From positions 1 through 31,318 of the forward strand of contig DATGIL010000026.1 of assembly GCA_035295745.1 (NCBI GenBank): DNA of 31,318 bases, written 5' to 3'. Source of the stretch: JAIQFL01 sp035295745 (GTDB lineage Bacteria > Acidobacteriota > Terriglobia > Bryobacterales > Bryobacteraceae). A program made the position numbers and the translations under genes. Shown one piece after another: positions 17,971 through 27,224 of this stretch; the first letter of the stretch is position 1, and each line of letters opens with the position of its first letter. Under the pieces are notes generated by a model that searched no databases, was not told the origin of the DNA, and was given only the letters and a program-made list of their open reading frames with translations.

Positions 17971-18877
17971 CGTCTCCGGTCATTGTACGCCAGTCCAATG
18001 TATTCAGAAAAGCAGTCTGCTCGCGCCAGCCCGGCTGTACCCGCACATGCAGGTCGAGATAGATCTTCACACCGAAGATGCGCTCCATCTCCTCGCGCGC
18101 GAGAGTCCCGATTTTCTTCAACATCGAGCCCTTGGTGCCGATCACGATCCCCTTCTGCCCCTCGCGCTCCACCCGAATCGTGGCATAGATGCGCGTAATC
18201 GTCGGAGTCTCTTCCCAACGGTCCACCATCACGGCGACCGAATGCGGCACTTCCTGATGGGTGAGCCGGACCACCTTTTCGCGGACCAGTTCCGCGGCCA
18301 GGAAACGCTCCGGCTGATCGGTGACGTGCTCGACCGGGAAGTACGCGGGACCTTCTGGCAGGCGCGCGACAATCTCCTTGCGCAACTCGTCGAGACCCTC
18401 ACCCCGCGCGGCGGAAATGGGAAGATATTCGGCAAAGCTGAACAGCCGGCGATATTCCTCGATCAACGGAAGAATCTGGTGCTTCTCTTTCACCATGTCG
18501 ATCTTGTTGAGCACCAGGATGACTGGCGTCTCGCCAGCCTTTCGCACCAGGTCAACGGCGTGGCGGTCCTGGTCGCTAAATTCGCGAGAGACGTCGACGA
18601 CGAAGAGCAACAGATCGCGCTCTTCGAGCGAGGCCCGTACCGCATCCATCAGTCTCTTGTTGAGCGGCGAATCCGCGCGATGGATGCCGGGGGTGTCGAG
18701 GAAGACAATCTGGGCCTCTGCCGTGGTCAGCACGCCTTGTATCGAAGTTCGCGTGGTCTGCGGCTTGTCCGCTACGATCGCCACCTTCTGGCCCACCAAA
18801 GCATTCAACAACGTCGATTTCCCGGCATTCGGCCGTCCGATGACCGACACGAAGCCGGACTTAAAATGTTCATTCAT
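17960..18877 (-). CDS. era: GTPase Era
   Basis: A 305-residue GTPase that binds 16S rRNA during 30S subunit maturation. G1 is GRPNAGKS (residues 14-21), G3 is DTPGIH, G4 is NKID. The C-terminal KH domain has GSMLKKIGTLAREE and VKIYLDLHVRVQPGW. Length matches the family (about 300). The frame is open 28 codons further, but ATG at 18877 gives the usual N-terminus and overlaps the corC stop by 8 nt, indicating coupled translation. Sits directly after ybeY and corC, as in many bacteria. Confidence 0.96.
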   Translation of the reverse strand: MNEHFKSGFVSVIGRPNAGKSTLLNALVGQKVAIVADKPQTTRTSIQGVLTTAEAQIVFLDTPGIHRADSPLNKRLMDAVRASLEERDLLLFVVDVSREFSDQDRHAVDLVRKAGETPVILVLNKIDMVKEKHQILPLIEEYRRLFSFAEYLPISAARGEGLDELRKEIVARLPEGPAYFPVEHVTDQPERFLAAELVREKVVRLTHQEVPHSVAVMVDRWEETPTITRIYATIRVEREGQKGIVIGTKGSMLKKIGTLAREEMERIFGVKIYLDLHVRVQPGWREQTAFLNTLDWRTMTGDDES

Positions 18878-20135
18878 GAGCGACTGTCTCTGATCTGCTG
18901 ATCCGTACCTGCTCGACGCGGAGGTCGTCGGAGGCCAGCACTTCGACGCGAACTCCGTCACGATCCACGAATTCGCCGGCTTTGGGCACTCGTCCGAGCC
19001 ATTCGCTCACCAATCCACCGACCGTGGTGGACTCGATGTCCTCTTCGCGGTGGAACGAGTCGAAAAGCTCGCCGATGCGATCCAGGTCGAAGTTGCCGGA
19101 GACGATGAAGCCGCCGTGCCCGTCTTCCTTGATGTCGCTGTCCGGCTCGTGTTCATCGCGAATCTCGCCGATGATGACTTCCAGCAGATCCTCCATAGTG
19201 GCGAGGCCTGCCGTGTTCCCATACTCGTCCACTACCATAACCATGTGAGTGTTTTCCTGCTGCATCTGCCGCATCAGGGCGCTCACCGGCTTGGTCTCGG
19301 GGACCGACTGGATGGTTCGGAGCAATGCCCGCACAGTGCGGGCCTCGCGATCGGACTCCTGCAGTTCGAACATATCGCGAACGTGCACGAACCCGATGAC
19401 CTGGTCGATGTTCTGCTCGAAAACCGGGATCCGCGAGTATTGCTCGCGAATCACCAGTTCCCGCAGTTGAGAAAGTGGGGCGTCGGCGGAAATGGCCACG
19501 ATATCGGGGCGGGGCGTCATCACTTCCCGGACAATCTTGTCGCCGAACTCGACTACTGATTGGATCAGCTTGCGGTCCTGTTCCTCGATCAATCCCTCTT
19601 CGGTGCCGGCCGAGATGAGTGCCTCGATATTCTCGGCGGACGTGGGCGCTTCCTCCTCACCCGGGTCGGCGTCGGTCAGATCGATGAGCGATTGGAAGAA
19701 GGAAAGAATCGCGACGCAGGGACGGGTCAGCCAGGCCATGGCCTTGAGCATCGGCACCAGGCCAAGCAGCCATTTGCCGGACGTCCGACGATAGAGTACT
19801 TGCGGAAGTGCATAGGCCACCATGATCATGGTGAGCCAGACGGCGAGCACCGCCTGCCCGAGACCGGCCCATCGCCAGGGGTCGCCGTCGGAGAACCAGG
19901 CCATAAAGAGCACACCCTGCAGGACCAGGATGGTGTGTTTGATCAGAGAGAAAGCGTCCGCGCCAACCTCGGTTTTCATCGCCAGGCGATCTTCCAGCGT
20001 CTCTTTGAAGAATTTGAGAGACGGCAGGTCGCGCGTTCGCAGCCGCAAACTTTCCAGGTACAAAAGCTGCACAAAGGTGACGAGCAGGAGCAGTGGAATA
20101 CTCGCAAACGTCGCCACCACGACCACCCAAATCAT
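18870..20135 (-). CDS. CorC/HlyC-family CBS-domain membrane protein (CNNM-like)
   Basis: A 421-residue protein. The N-terminal about 150 residues are a DUF21/CNNM-like membrane region with hydrophobic helices (IWVVVVATFASIPLLLLVTF at the start, VLFMAWF, VLAVWLTMIMVAYAL). A tandem CBS pair follows (VMTPRPDIVAI to HMVMVVDEYGNTAGLATMEDLLE, about residues 205-325), then a CorC_HlyC/FAD-binding-like C-terminal domain (GGFIVSGNFDLDRIGEL). Relatives are linked to Mg2+/Co2+ resistance or efflux. Its start overlaps the ybeY stop by 4 nt (ATGA). Confidence 0.92.
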   Translation of the reverse strand: MIWVVVVATFASIPLLLLVTFVQLLYLESLRLRTRDLPSLKFFKETLEDRLAMKTEVGADAFSLIKHTILVLQGVLFMAWFSDGDPWRWAGLGQAVLAVWLTMIMVAYALPQVLYRRTSGKWLLGLVPMLKAMAWLTRPCVAILSFFQSLIDLTDADPGEEEAPTSAENIEALISAGTEEGLIEEQDRKLIQSVVEFGDKIVREVMTPRPDIVAISADAPLSQLRELVIREQYSRIPVFEQNIDQVIGFVHVRDMFELQESDREARTVRALLRTIQSVPETKPVSALMRQMQQENTHMVMVVDEYGNTAGLATMEDLLEVIIGEIRDEHEPDSDIKEDGHGGFIVSGNFDLDRIGELFDSFHREEDIESTTVGGLVSEWLGRVPKAGEFVDRDGVRVEVLASDDLRVEQVRISRSETVAHE

Positions 20136-20599
20136 GACTGCACCCGTTCGATGAGGCCGTTGGGGAGGCCGAGACGCGACCGCCAGCGCTTCTCCGCGCG
20201 CGCCATTCGGCCGCCGTCCGATTCGTGATCCATGCCCATCAGGTGGAGCACGCCATGAAGCATCAGCACGCGAATTTCCTGCTCGGTGGAGTGGCCGAAC
20301 TCGCGCGCCTGACTCCGGGCGCGCGCCACCGAAATGGCGAGATCGCCCAGCGGTGGCCGGGACCGTCCGTTGGGACCGTCCTGCGACATCGGAAAGGAGA
20401 GGACGTCGGTAGGCTCGTCTTTGCCGCGAAACTCGCGATTCAAACGGCGCAATTCACCGTCGCCCGTGACCAGGCAGTCGAACGGGCGCCCCTTGGACAC
20501 CTCCCGTTCCAGTTTCCGCGCAAACAGCAGCAGGGCGCGTGGCCGGATCCCGGCGGAACTGCACCGGAATGTGATGGTACTGCCTTCTGGAGAAGTCAT
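20132..20599 (-). CDS. ybeY: Endoribonuclease/rRNA maturation factor YbeY
   Basis: A 155-residue metal-dependent RNase used in 16S rRNA 3'-end maturation and 70S quality control. The zinc signature HGVLHLMGMDH is complete (His115, His119, His125). The upstream FRGKDEPTDVLSFP motif is also typical. Lies 9 nt after phoH and overlaps corC by 4 nt, so it is within the phoH-ybeY-corC-era operon. Confidence 0.95.
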   Translation of the reverse strand: MTSPEGSTITFRCSSAGIRPRALLLFARKLEREVSKGRPFDCLVTGDGELRRLNREFRGKDEPTDVLSFPMSQDGPNGRSRPPLGDLAISVARARSQAREFGHSTEQEIRVLMLHGVLHLMGMDHESDGGRMARAEKRWRSRLGLPNGLIERVQS

Positions 20600-20608
20600 G
20601 ACGCGCGC

Positions 20609-21667
20609 CTATGCCTGCGGAGCAGTATCCGGGGCAGGCGGTTGGCCTTCGGTCTTCGCGTCGCCATTGGTCAAGGGATCCGCAGGCTCGGCAAGCTTCA
20701 ACGTGAGTTGCCGCCCGGCGCCGATGGTATCGTTATAACGCTCGTACGCCTTCACGATACGCTGCACCAGCGTGTGCCGAACCACGTCTTTGTCATCGAA
20801 CTGCACGAAGCTGATGCCTTCCACCCCTTTGAGCACTTCCACCGCGTCGATCAGACCGCTGCGGCGGCCATTGGGCAGATCGATCTGCGTGATGTCGCCG
20901 TTCACTACCATCTTGGAATTGAATCCCTGGCGGGTAAGTACCATCTTCATCTGCTCGGGAGTGCTGTTCTGCGCCTCGTCGAGAATGATGAAGCTGTCGT
21001 TGAGCGTGCGGCCGCGCATGAATGCAATCGGCGCGACCTCGATGGTGCTCCGTTCCAGCAATTTCTCCACGCGCTCGCTGTCGAGCATGTCGTAGAGCGC
21101 ATCGTATAGCGGCCGGAGGTACGGGTCCACCTTCTCCTGCAAGGTTCCGGGAAGGAAGCCCAGGCGTTCGCCCGCCTCTACGGCGGGACGGGTGAGAATG
21201 ATCCGCGTAACCTGCTTATTGATCAACGCGGAAACGGCCATCGCCACGGCGAGATAGGTCTTGCCCGTCCCGGCGGGGCCGATACCGAATACCAGGTCGT
21301 TGCGCTCAATGGCTTCCAGATAGCGGCGCTGGTTAACCGTTTTGGGCGCCAGGACCTTCTTGCCAAAATTCCGCTGCTTCCCGCTCCGCACCAGCGCGCG
21401 CAAAGACACGTCCCGATCGGTAGTCACCACGCGCAGGTAGCTGTTCAAGTCGCCGTTATTAAAGACATGGCCTTCGCGGAGCAGCGAGTTGTAGTCTTCC
21501 AGGATGGTCTCCACCCGGTTGACGTTGTCGGCTTCGCCTTCGATTTCGAGATTGTTGTCCACCAGTTGCGTGTGGACGCACAGTCCGGATTCGATCAGGC
21601 GGATATTCTCATCACGAGTGCCAAACAGGCTTTCGACGCCACGGTTAATGCGCACGCTGGCTTTCAT
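20609..21667 (-). CDS. PhoH-family ATPase (PhoH-like/YbeZ)
   Basis: A 352-residue P-loop ATPase of the PhoH family. Walker A is GPAGTGKT (residues 130-137), Walker B is ILDEAQN (228-234), and the conserved LTRPAVEAGERLGFLPG lies between. An N-terminal KH-like segment (SLFGTRDENIRLIESGL) precedes it, and a Pro/Ala-rich tail ends it. YbeZ-type PhoH proteins act with YbeY in rRNA metabolism. ATG at 21667 matches the usual family N-terminus; GGAGG is 18 nt upstream, too far to be decisive, and a GTG at 21703 is an alternative. Head gene of the operon. Confidence 0.93.
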   Translation of the reverse strand: MKASVRINRGVESLFGTRDENIRLIESGLCVHTQLVDNNLEIEGEADNVNRVETILEDYNSLLREGHVFNNGDLNSYLRVVTTDRDVSLRALVRSGKQRNFGKKVLAPKTVNQRRYLEAIERNDLVFGIGPAGTGKTYLAVAMAVSALINKQVTRIILTRPAVEAGERLGFLPGTLQEKVDPYLRPLYDALYDMLDSERVEKLLERSTIEVAPIAFMRGRTLNDSFIILDEAQNSTPEQMKMVLTRQGFNSKMVVNGDITQIDLPNGRRSGLIDAVEVLKGVEGISFVQFDDKDVVRHTLVQRIVKAYERYNDTIGAGRQLTLKLAEPADPLTNGDAKTEGQPPAPDTAPQA

Positions 21668-21786
21668 TGATTCGGGGTTGGTACCTCCAAGCTTCGGAAA
21701 CACGGGACAAGGAATGACGTTGAAACGAGGGATATCGGATCTTCGACGGCCCGCTGTTGCGGGGTGGAAAAAACCATCCAGCTAAC

Positions 21787-21792
21787 ATTATA
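21787..21792 (-). promoter_or_regulatory. Possible -10 box (TATAAT) for the phoH operon
   Basis: A perfect TATAAT on the minus strand lies about 120 nt upstream of the phoH start, overlapping the end of the upstream membrane-protein gene. No convincing -35 box. If used, it gives the operon a leader of about 110 nt. Confidence 0.3.
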
Positions 21793-23023
21793 GCAGTGAG
21801 TTGCTTTGGCGATCAGGTCCTAATTTGCCGTCTTCGGCAGCTTCTAAGTACTGCCTCAGGTTACCGGCGTGTAACAAATGCGTGACCACCAGGAAAAGAC
21901 AGACCTTGAACAGTAGCGCCACCAGATAGGTGTAGACCTGCCATGCCGGAGGCAAACTGAAGAAAAATACGTAGATCATCTGGATCAGGGCATAGCCGTA
22001 GAGCGGCGCCAGCATCCATCGCGGTACCTTCATCCAGTGGCTGTCGAAACGTCCCACCAGAAAGGCGATCGCCAGCCCGTTGTAGATTCCCTGGAAGACC
22101 AGGCCAAACTCGTTTAGACCCCACAAGTGGAGACGTCCCGCCGCTGCCAGCACCGCGACGCCGGCGCCAATTCCCCACACCGTCCCGATCGCCTTGCGAA
22201 ATGATACCGTGCGCTGCGGATCTCCCGGCACGGCTACGCTCGGCTTGTCGAGCACGAAGAAGCACCAGAAGAGCGGAAACGAGGTCAGGCAATTCAGCAC
22301 ATCGGCGATTGCGTCCGACCTCACGCCCCCACCAGCGTGAGTCCAAAGCCAGCCATAAAGCGCCAGCCAGGCAACCCAGGCCCAGCGCCAGCCCACGATG
22401 AACTGCGCCAGACATTTGCGGGCAATCGGATGGTCCCGCTCACCGATCGCCTGGGGCCGCAGAAAGGGCGTGAACTGTACGCCCAGCAGGAGCGCCGCGA
22501 TGGCTGCGTGCACCAGGTGGAGAATCGAGGGCACCGGCGGCACTTCCGTGCCGAAGCTCTCTCCGGAAGACGAACCAGTCACGAACGACGACCCGATCGC
22601 CGTCAGGACGGCGTAACACAGGCGCAGAGCGATCGTCGTGGCAACCGTCGAGACCACCGAGCGCAGCAGATCGGGCCACCAGGCACGAGGACAGTCGTCC
22701 ACGCCGGCACTCGCCGGCATGGGCGGCAGGGACTGCGGAACGTTCGGCCATCCGCGAAGTACCAGCGTCGCCGGGGTGTCCGGCCGCGCAGCGGAATCCG
22801 CGGGCTCGGGTGTATTCTCCCAAGCCTGCAACACCGCGCTCGCACGGCCACGCTCCTCCGGGAAACTGAGCGCATGGCGAACGGTTTCGGCCTCCATCAA
22901 CTGGTCGAAAAGGTTCTGATCGTACGCCGCGGCTTCGAACAGCCGGCGTTTTTCGTCCGAGGTGAGTTCACCCGCGGTGTATCCGAGCAATAAGGCTTCC
23001 GGATCGAATCCCGATTCTCTCAC
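21788..23023 (-). CDS. Multi-pass membrane protein coupled to a sigma factor (possible anti-sigma factor)
   Basis: A 411-residue protein. Residues about 1-70 form a soluble helical segment (LLLGYTAGELTSDEKRRLFE, then QLMEAETVRHAL). I recall similar segments at the cytosolic N-termini of acidobacterial proteins encoded after ECF sigma genes. A Pro-rich linker follows, then about seven hydrophobic segments from SVVSTVATTIALRLCYAVL to VALLFKVCLFLVVTHLL. GTG at 23023 is chosen because it overlaps the sigma-factor stop (GTGA) and has GGGAGGAG 7 nt upstream. Coupling to a sigma gene makes an anti-sigma or membrane-sensor role attractive, but no zinc-finger motif is present. Function unproven. Confidence 0.75.
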   Translation of the reverse strand: MRESGFDPEALLLGYTAGELTSDEKRRLFEAAAYDQNLFDQLMEAETVRHALSFPEERGRASAVLQAWENTPEPADSAARPDTPATLVLRGWPNVPQSLPPMPASAGVDDCPRAWWPDLLRSVVSTVATTIALRLCYAVLTAIGSSFVTGSSSGESFGTEVPPVPSILHLVHAAIAALLLGVQFTPFLRPQAIGERDHPIARKCLAQFIVGWRWAWVAWLALYGWLWTHAGGGVRSDAIADVLNCLTSFPLFWCFFVLDKPSVAVPGDPQRTVSFRKAIGTVWGIGAGVAVLAAAGRLHLWGLNEFGLVFQGIYNGLAIAFLVGRFDSHWMKVPRWMLAPLYGYALIQMIYVFFFSLPPAWQVYTYLVALLFKVCLFLVVTHLLHAGNLRQYLEAAEDGKLGPDRQSNSLL

Positions 23024-23577
23024 CGCGGCACTCCTCCCAAATTCCGCAGCAGCGCCTGAAAGCACCGCCGCGTCATTTCGTAAATATTGCCCGAGATTCC
23101 GGCGAGTTCGCGGATCTCCGCATAGCTCTTCTGCTCGATCAGTTTCATCCGCATCAGCCCGCGGCATCTCCCGGGCAGGCGCACCATCGCCAGCAGGAGC
23201 CGGTCCGTCTCCTCGCGCGCGGAGGTGCGTTCGAAAATTCGCTCGCCGCTGTGCGGATTCTGCCCGACCCGATACTCCACGAGGTCGGCCGCGGCATCAG
23301 AGATGTCCGGCGCCTTTTCGCGGTCGCGATGGAATTGCGCGATCTTATGCCGCGCGGCCCCGATGGCAATGCGCACCATTTCGGCCAGGTCGCGTTTGTC
23401 CGGATACTGCTCCCAAAGGGCGACCACGCAACTCTGCGCGATGTCTTCCGCCTGCGCAAAGTCGGCGCGATGCGGCACCAGCTTGCGCAGGACGAAGCCC
23501 AGGATCCGCTCGCGGACGATTCCCAGGTCCTGGTGATATTTCCGGTCCTCGACATCTTCCTCGCGCACGGGAAGCAT
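23020..23577 (-). CDS. RNA polymerase sigma factor, ECF-like
   Basis: A 185-residue sigma-70-family protein. Region 2 includes RERILGFVLRKLVPHRADF and AQAEDIAQSCVVALWEQY; region 4 includes GLMRMKLIEQKSYAEIRELA followed by GISGNIYEMTRRCFQALL as the helix-turn-helix. The linker region is longer and more charged than in minimal ECF factors. ATG at 23577 fits the domain start; the frame is open 35 codons further. Translationally coupled to the following membrane protein gene. Its regulon is unknown. Confidence 0.85.
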   Translation of the reverse strand: MLPVREEDVEDRKYHQDLGIVRERILGFVLRKLVPHRADFAQAEDIAQSCVVALWEQYPDKRDLAEMVRIAIGAARHKIAQFHRDREKAPDISDAAADLVEYRVGQNPHSGERIFERTSAREETDRLLLAMVRLPGRCRGLMRMKLIEQKSYAEIRELAGISGNIYEMTRRCFQALLRNLGGVPR

Positions 23578-23585
23578 CGCGCAAC

Positions 23586-23591
23586 ATTTTA
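23586..23591 (-). promoter_or_regulatory. Possible -10 box (TAAAAT) for the sigma factor gene
   Basis: TAAAAT on the minus strand ends 8 nt before the ATG at 23577, the same layout seen before three other genes in the window. The nearest Shine-Dalgarno-like AGAGG is 14 nt from the ATG, which is too far. Confidence 0.3.
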
Positions 23592-23662
23592 CCTCTGCCC
23601 GGCGGAAGAAAAAATATTGCTTGGCAGTGTGAGATTGCGGGGTTGCCGCGCGATGTAGAAAC

Positions 23663-25102
23663 ATGAGCCTGTTTTCAACCAAGTCCGTGAGCCGGATCCT
23701 GGCCGAATCGGAGGGCGGCGCGCATCAACTCCGGCGCACACTGGGAGCGGGACAACTGGTCGCCCTGGGCATCGGCGCCATCATCGGGGCGGGCCTGTTT
23801 TCCCTGACGGGAGTCGCCGCGGCGCAGAATTCCGGACCGGCGGTGATGCTCTCCATGGTAATCGCCGCAGTCGGATGCGCATTCGCGGGACTGTGCTACA
23901 GCGAGTTTTCGTGCATGATTCCCGTGGCCGGCAGCGCCTACACCTACGCATACGCGACTCTCGGCGAGTGGATCGCATGGATCATCGGCTGGGACCTGGT
24001 CATCGAGTATGCGATCGGCTCGGCTACGGTCTCGGTCAGTTGGTCGGCCTACCTGGTGGCGCTGCTGCACACCTTCCACATCAATTTGCCGGCGCAGTGG
24101 ATTGCCGGTCCCTTCGAAATGGTGGAGATGCCCGACGGGACTACGGCTCAGGGGTACGCCAACCTGCCGGCCGTGCTCATCGTGCTGCTGATTTCCCTGC
24201 TGCTGATGATCGGCATCAAGGAGTCGGCACGCACCAACGCGGTAATCGTGGTGATCAAGCTGGCGGTGGTGCTGGTGTTCATCGGGGTGGGTTGGTCGTA
24301 CATCAATCCCGCCAACTACCACCCGTTTATGCCGCCCAACACCGGGACCTTCGGAGAGTTCGGCATCAGCGGCGTGATGATGGGAGCGGGCACGATCTTC
24401 TTCGCGTACATCGGCTTCGACGCCGTGTCGACCGCCGCGCAGGAATGCCGCAATCCGCAGAAAGACATGCCAATCGGCATCTTCGGATCGCTACTGGTCT
24501 GCACGGTGCTGTACCTGTTGTTTGGATTGGTGCTGACGGGGCTGGTGCCGTACACGCAGCTCGGAGTGGCGGCGCCGGTGTCGCTGGCGATCGCGAAAAC
24601 GCCTTACCTGTGGGTCAACAATCTGGTGACGTTCGGAATTCTCTGCGGCTTCACGTCAGTAATCCTGGTGATGCTGATGGGCCAGTCGCGCGTGTTCTAT
24701 TCGATGTCGCGCGATGGCCTGGTGCCGAAGGTCTTCTCCGAGATTCATCCGCGGTTTCAAACGCCCTGGCGCTCGAATCTGCTGTTTTTCTTTTTTGTCG
24801 CGCCGTTTTCGGCGTTTCTGCCGTTAAGTATCGTAGGAAGGATGACGAGCATCGGGACGCTCTTCGCGTTCGTGATTGTGTGCGCCGGAGTGTGGGTGAT
24901 GCGAGTGAAGCATCCCGATCAGGCGCGTCCATTCAAGACGCCATGGGTGCCGGTGGTTCCGATCATCGGCATGTTGGTCAACTTCGCGATGATGTACTCA
25001 CTCGGCAGAGCGAATTGGCTGCGGCTGATTGTCTGGCTGGTGATTGGCCAGGCGATCTATTTCGGATACGGAAGAAAGCGCAGTCATCTGCGTCAGCAGT
25101 GA
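23663..25102 (+). CDS. APC-superfamily amino acid permease (cationic amino acid transporter type)
   Basis: A 479-residue inner-membrane transporter with about 12-14 hydrophobic helices. The first helix motif GIGAIIGAGLFSLTG is the substrate-binding GxG unwound segment of APC transporters. CYSEFSCMIPVAGSAYTYAY and FFAYIGFDAVSTAAQECRNP are strong matches to the CAT branch (TC 2.A.3.3). The substrate is likely a cationic or small neutral amino acid, not determinable. Divergent from the sigma factor gene, 85 bp apart. A twin-hairpin element begins 9 bp after its stop. Confidence 0.93.
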   Translation: MSLFSTKSVSRILAESEGGAHQLRRTLGAGQLVALGIGAIIGAGLFSLTGVAAAQNSGPAVMLSMVIAAVGCAFAGLCYSEFSCMIPVAGSAYTYAYATLGEWIAWIIGWDLVIEYAIGSATVSVSWSAYLVALLHTFHINLPAQWIAGPFEMVEMPDGTTAQGYANLPAVLIVLLISLLLMIGIKESARTNAVIVVIKLAVVLVFIGVGWSYINPANYHPFMPPNTGTFGEFGISGVMMGAGTIFFAYIGFDAVSTAAQECRNPQKDMPIGIFGSLLVCTVLYLLFGLVLTGLVPYTQLGVAAPVSLAIAKTPYLWVNNLVTFGILCGFTSVILVMLMGQSRVFYSMSRDGLVPKVFSEIHPRFQTPWRSNLLFFFFVAPFSAFLPLSIVGRMTSIGTLFAFVIVCAGVWVMRVKHPDQARPFKTPWVPVVPIIGMLVNFAMMYSLGRANWLRLIVWLVIGQAIYFGYGRKRSHLRQQ

Positions 25103-25111
25103 CTCACGTTG

Positions 25112-25164
25112 CGTGGCGCAGAGACTCCTCTTTGCCGTCTCGACACTCATGTCGAGACATTTCG
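25112..25164 (+). repeat. Twin-hairpin dispersed element, copy 3 (with compensatory changes)
   Basis: GCAGAGA/TCTTTGC (25118-25124, 25129-25135, loop CTCC, one G-T wobble) and GTCTCGACA/TGTCGAGAC (25137-25145, 25150-25158, loop CTCA). Relative to copies 1 and 2, two pairs of the second stem and one pair of the first change on both arms, so pairing is kept. Lies right after the permease stop and could act as a terminator. Confidence 0.85.
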
Positions 25165-25502
25165 CCGGGCGCACCAATTTCGGGACGATAACAATTTACT
25201 CCCCAAAAAGGATCGGCACACCGCAAACCTCAACGCAGCAGACCAGAGTGTTGCGCGATTGCCTTGCCTTTTATACTGCAGTCGGCAATGAGCGCCCGAA
25301 TGGGGCGGCGGCCAATTCGATCGCGGAAGAGCCAGCTTTAGAAGACTAAGAAACAATACCCGCAGAAATCAGAAATAAACCTTGTGTTGACCTGAGACAC
25401 CTGCTACGAATGACAAGAGCGTGTGGCAGTGAGACATCCCCAGCCCGTCAACACTAGACGATCACCGTTTCCACCCACCTGATAGCACCGTCTAGTTTAG
25501 CT
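25165..25502. other. Intergenic region before the Cas4-Cas1 gene
   Basis: I see no gene. TATACT at 25272-25277 precedes an 18-codon open frame starting at 25288 that I do not trust. A perfect 8-bp inverted repeat (ACTAGACG at 25453-25460, CGTCTAGT at 25489-25496, 28-bp spacing) stands just upstream of the cas remnant and could be an operator or chance. Base composition is less G/C-rich than the neighbouring genes. Confidence 0.5.
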
Positions 25503-25622
25503 GGAGGTGTCTATGCGGTCGCCATAACGATTGCCCGCACAACAAGCTCTCCCACGAATTCTTCGTGCATTCGGCAGAGAAACTTCTACTCATCGCGACA
25601 CTACTCAATTGGCAGGTCAAGC
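25503..25622 (+). pseudogene. Frame-disrupted remnant of the Cas4 N-terminus
   Basis: GGAGGT (25503-25508) followed by ATG at 25513 looks like an original start, but this frame stops after four codons (ATG CGG TCG CCA TAA). Continuing past the stop it reads RLPAQQ. A second frame then reads LSHEFFVHS at about 25547-25573. The cas4-cas1 frame itself reads RNFYSSR just afterwards. Laid end to end these loosely resemble the LPAR..NEF.YCPRLFY N-terminus of type I-G Cas4-Cas1 fusions, with two or more indels. This is inference from weak similarity. Confidence 0.45.
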
Positions 25623-27224
25623 ATGAACTATACCGATTTCTTTTCGATCGCTGCCGGCAGCGGCCGGCGCCGCAGACGAGCCCCGCAGACGATCCACGCT
25701 CGCTCGGTGACGCTCACCAGCAAGCGGCTCCGCGTGATCGCCAAGTTGGACTTGGTGGGAGTGGAGGGCGGCACTGCGACGCCGGTGGACTATAAGCATG
25801 GGCGTCCGCGTGAGGGCGACGGAGGCCTGGAGTTGTGGCCTGCGGATCGGGCGCAACTGGCCGTCCAGGGAATTGTGCTGCGCGAGAACGGCTATCGATG
25901 CGAGGAGGGGATCGCCTACTACCGCAAGACTGGCCAGCGCGTGCGTCTGAAACTGGACGATGCCGTGATCGCGGAGACCGAAGCCCTCGTGCAACTCGCC
26001 TGGAGCACCGCCGAGGCGGGGCAGATTCCACCGCCCCTCGTGGATTCGCCCAAATGTCCGGGATGCTCGCTGGTGGGAATCTGCCTCCCCGACGAGACGC
26101 TGGCGAGTGCCGCGGCCGATCGCGAGGAGCCCTTGCAACTTGGATTATTCGGCGGCCCGGTGCGAAAGCCCCCGCAACGCGAGGTGCGCGCGCTCGTGAC
26201 GCCGCGCAGTGAACTGCGTCCTCTCTACCTCAATACGCAGGGCATACGGGTGGGGAAGTCGGGCGCGGTCCTGCAAGTGAAGGACAACAAAACGGTGCTG
26301 CAGGAGGTGCGGATCGGCGAGATTTGCCAGGTGGACCTGATGGGCAACGTGCAGATCTCGACTCAGGCTGTGCAGGCGCTGTGCGAGGCGGAAGTGCCGA
26401 TCTGCTACTTTTCGATGGGCGGCTGGTTTTACGGAATCACCACGGGGCTGAATCAGAAGAACGTGTTCCTGCGGCGGAGCCAGTTCCGCCTCTCGGAGCA
26501 GGACTATTTCGCGCGGGCGACCGCGCGGAGGCTGGTGGAGGGGAAGATCCGCAATCAGCGCACACTGGTGCAGCGCAATCACGTGGAACCAAAGCGCGCC
26601 ACGTTGGAGGGGTTGAAGGAGATGGCGGACCGGGCCGCGCGGGCGGAGTCGCTCGAGGTATTGCTGGGCATTGAGGGAAATGCGGCGCGCCTGTATTTCG
26701 GCGACTTCGCGGGGATGATCAAGCCGGACGATGAGGTCGAGGTGGCGGAGTTCGATTTCGACTGGGAGGGGCGCAACCGGCGCCCTCCGCGCGACCCGGT
26801 GAACGCGCTGCTCTCGCTCGGTTACAGCCTGTTGGCCAAGGACCTGACAGTCGCGAGCTATGCGGTGGGGTTCGATCCGTACGTCGGGTTTTATCATCAG
26901 CCGCGGTTTGGCCGGCCGGCGCTCGCACTCAACCTCATGGAACCGTTCCGGCCGCTGATTGTGGATTCCGCGGTTTTGACGGCGATCAACACCGGGATGG
27001 TCACGCCGAAGGATTTCGTGCGGGTGGGCAGGTCGGTGGCGCTGACAGCGTCGGGACGCAAGGCGTTTTTCCGGGCGTACGAATTGCGGATGGATACGCT
27101 GGTGACCCATCCCCTGTTCGACTATCGGGTGAGTTATCGGAGGATGCTGGAGATTCAGGCGCGGCTGCTGGCGCGGGTGATTGCGGGGGAGATCGGGGAA
27201 TACCCGGTATTCACCACCCGTTGA
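25623..27224 (+). CDS. cas4-cas1: Cas4-Cas1 fusion (CRISPR adaptation), N-terminally truncated
   Basis: 533 codons. The Cas4 nuclease part (residues 1-170) retains IAKLDLV (Asp43), VDYKHG (Asp56, Lys58), the QxxxY-like RAQLAVQG region and the C-terminal iron-sulfur cysteines Cys145, Cys148 and Cys154 (CPGCSLVGIC). It lacks the N-terminal about 50-70 residues that carry the first cluster cysteine. The Cas1 integrase part (about 190-533) starts LYLNTQGIRVGKSG and has Glu351 (GIEGNAARLYF) and His425 (FYHQPRFGRP). At residue 437 it has Asn (LALNLMEPFRPL) where this family normally has Asp; Glu440 follows. Such fusions belong mainly to subtype I-G (formerly I-U). No cas2 or effector gene is adjacent. 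Only a weak AGGT precedes this ATG. Probably decayed or impaired. Confidence 0.9.
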   Translation: MNYTDFFSIAAGSGRRRRRAPQTIHARSVTLTSKRLRVIAKLDLVGVEGGTATPVDYKHGRPREGDGGLELWPADRAQLAVQGIVLRENGYRCEEGIAYYRKTGQRVRLKLDDAVIAETEALVQLAWSTAEAGQIPPPLVDSPKCPGCSLVGICLPDETLASAAADREEPLQLGLFGGPVRKPPQREVRALVTPRSELRPLYLNTQGIRVGKSGAVLQVKDNKTVLQEVRIGEICQVDLMGNVQISTQAVQALCEAEVPICYFSMGGWFYGITTGLNQKNVFLRRSQFRLSEQDYFARATARRLVEGKIRNQRTLVQRNHVEPKRATLEGLKEMADRAARAESLEVLLGIEGNAARLYFGDFAGMIKPDDEVEVAEFDFDWEGRNRRPPRDPVNALLSLGYSLLAKDLTVASYAVGFDPYVGFYHQPRFGRPALALNLMEPFRPLIVDSAVLTAINTGMVTPKDFVRVGRSVALTASGRKAFFRAYELRMDTLVTHPLFDYRVSYRRMLEIQARLLARVIAGEIGEYPVFTTR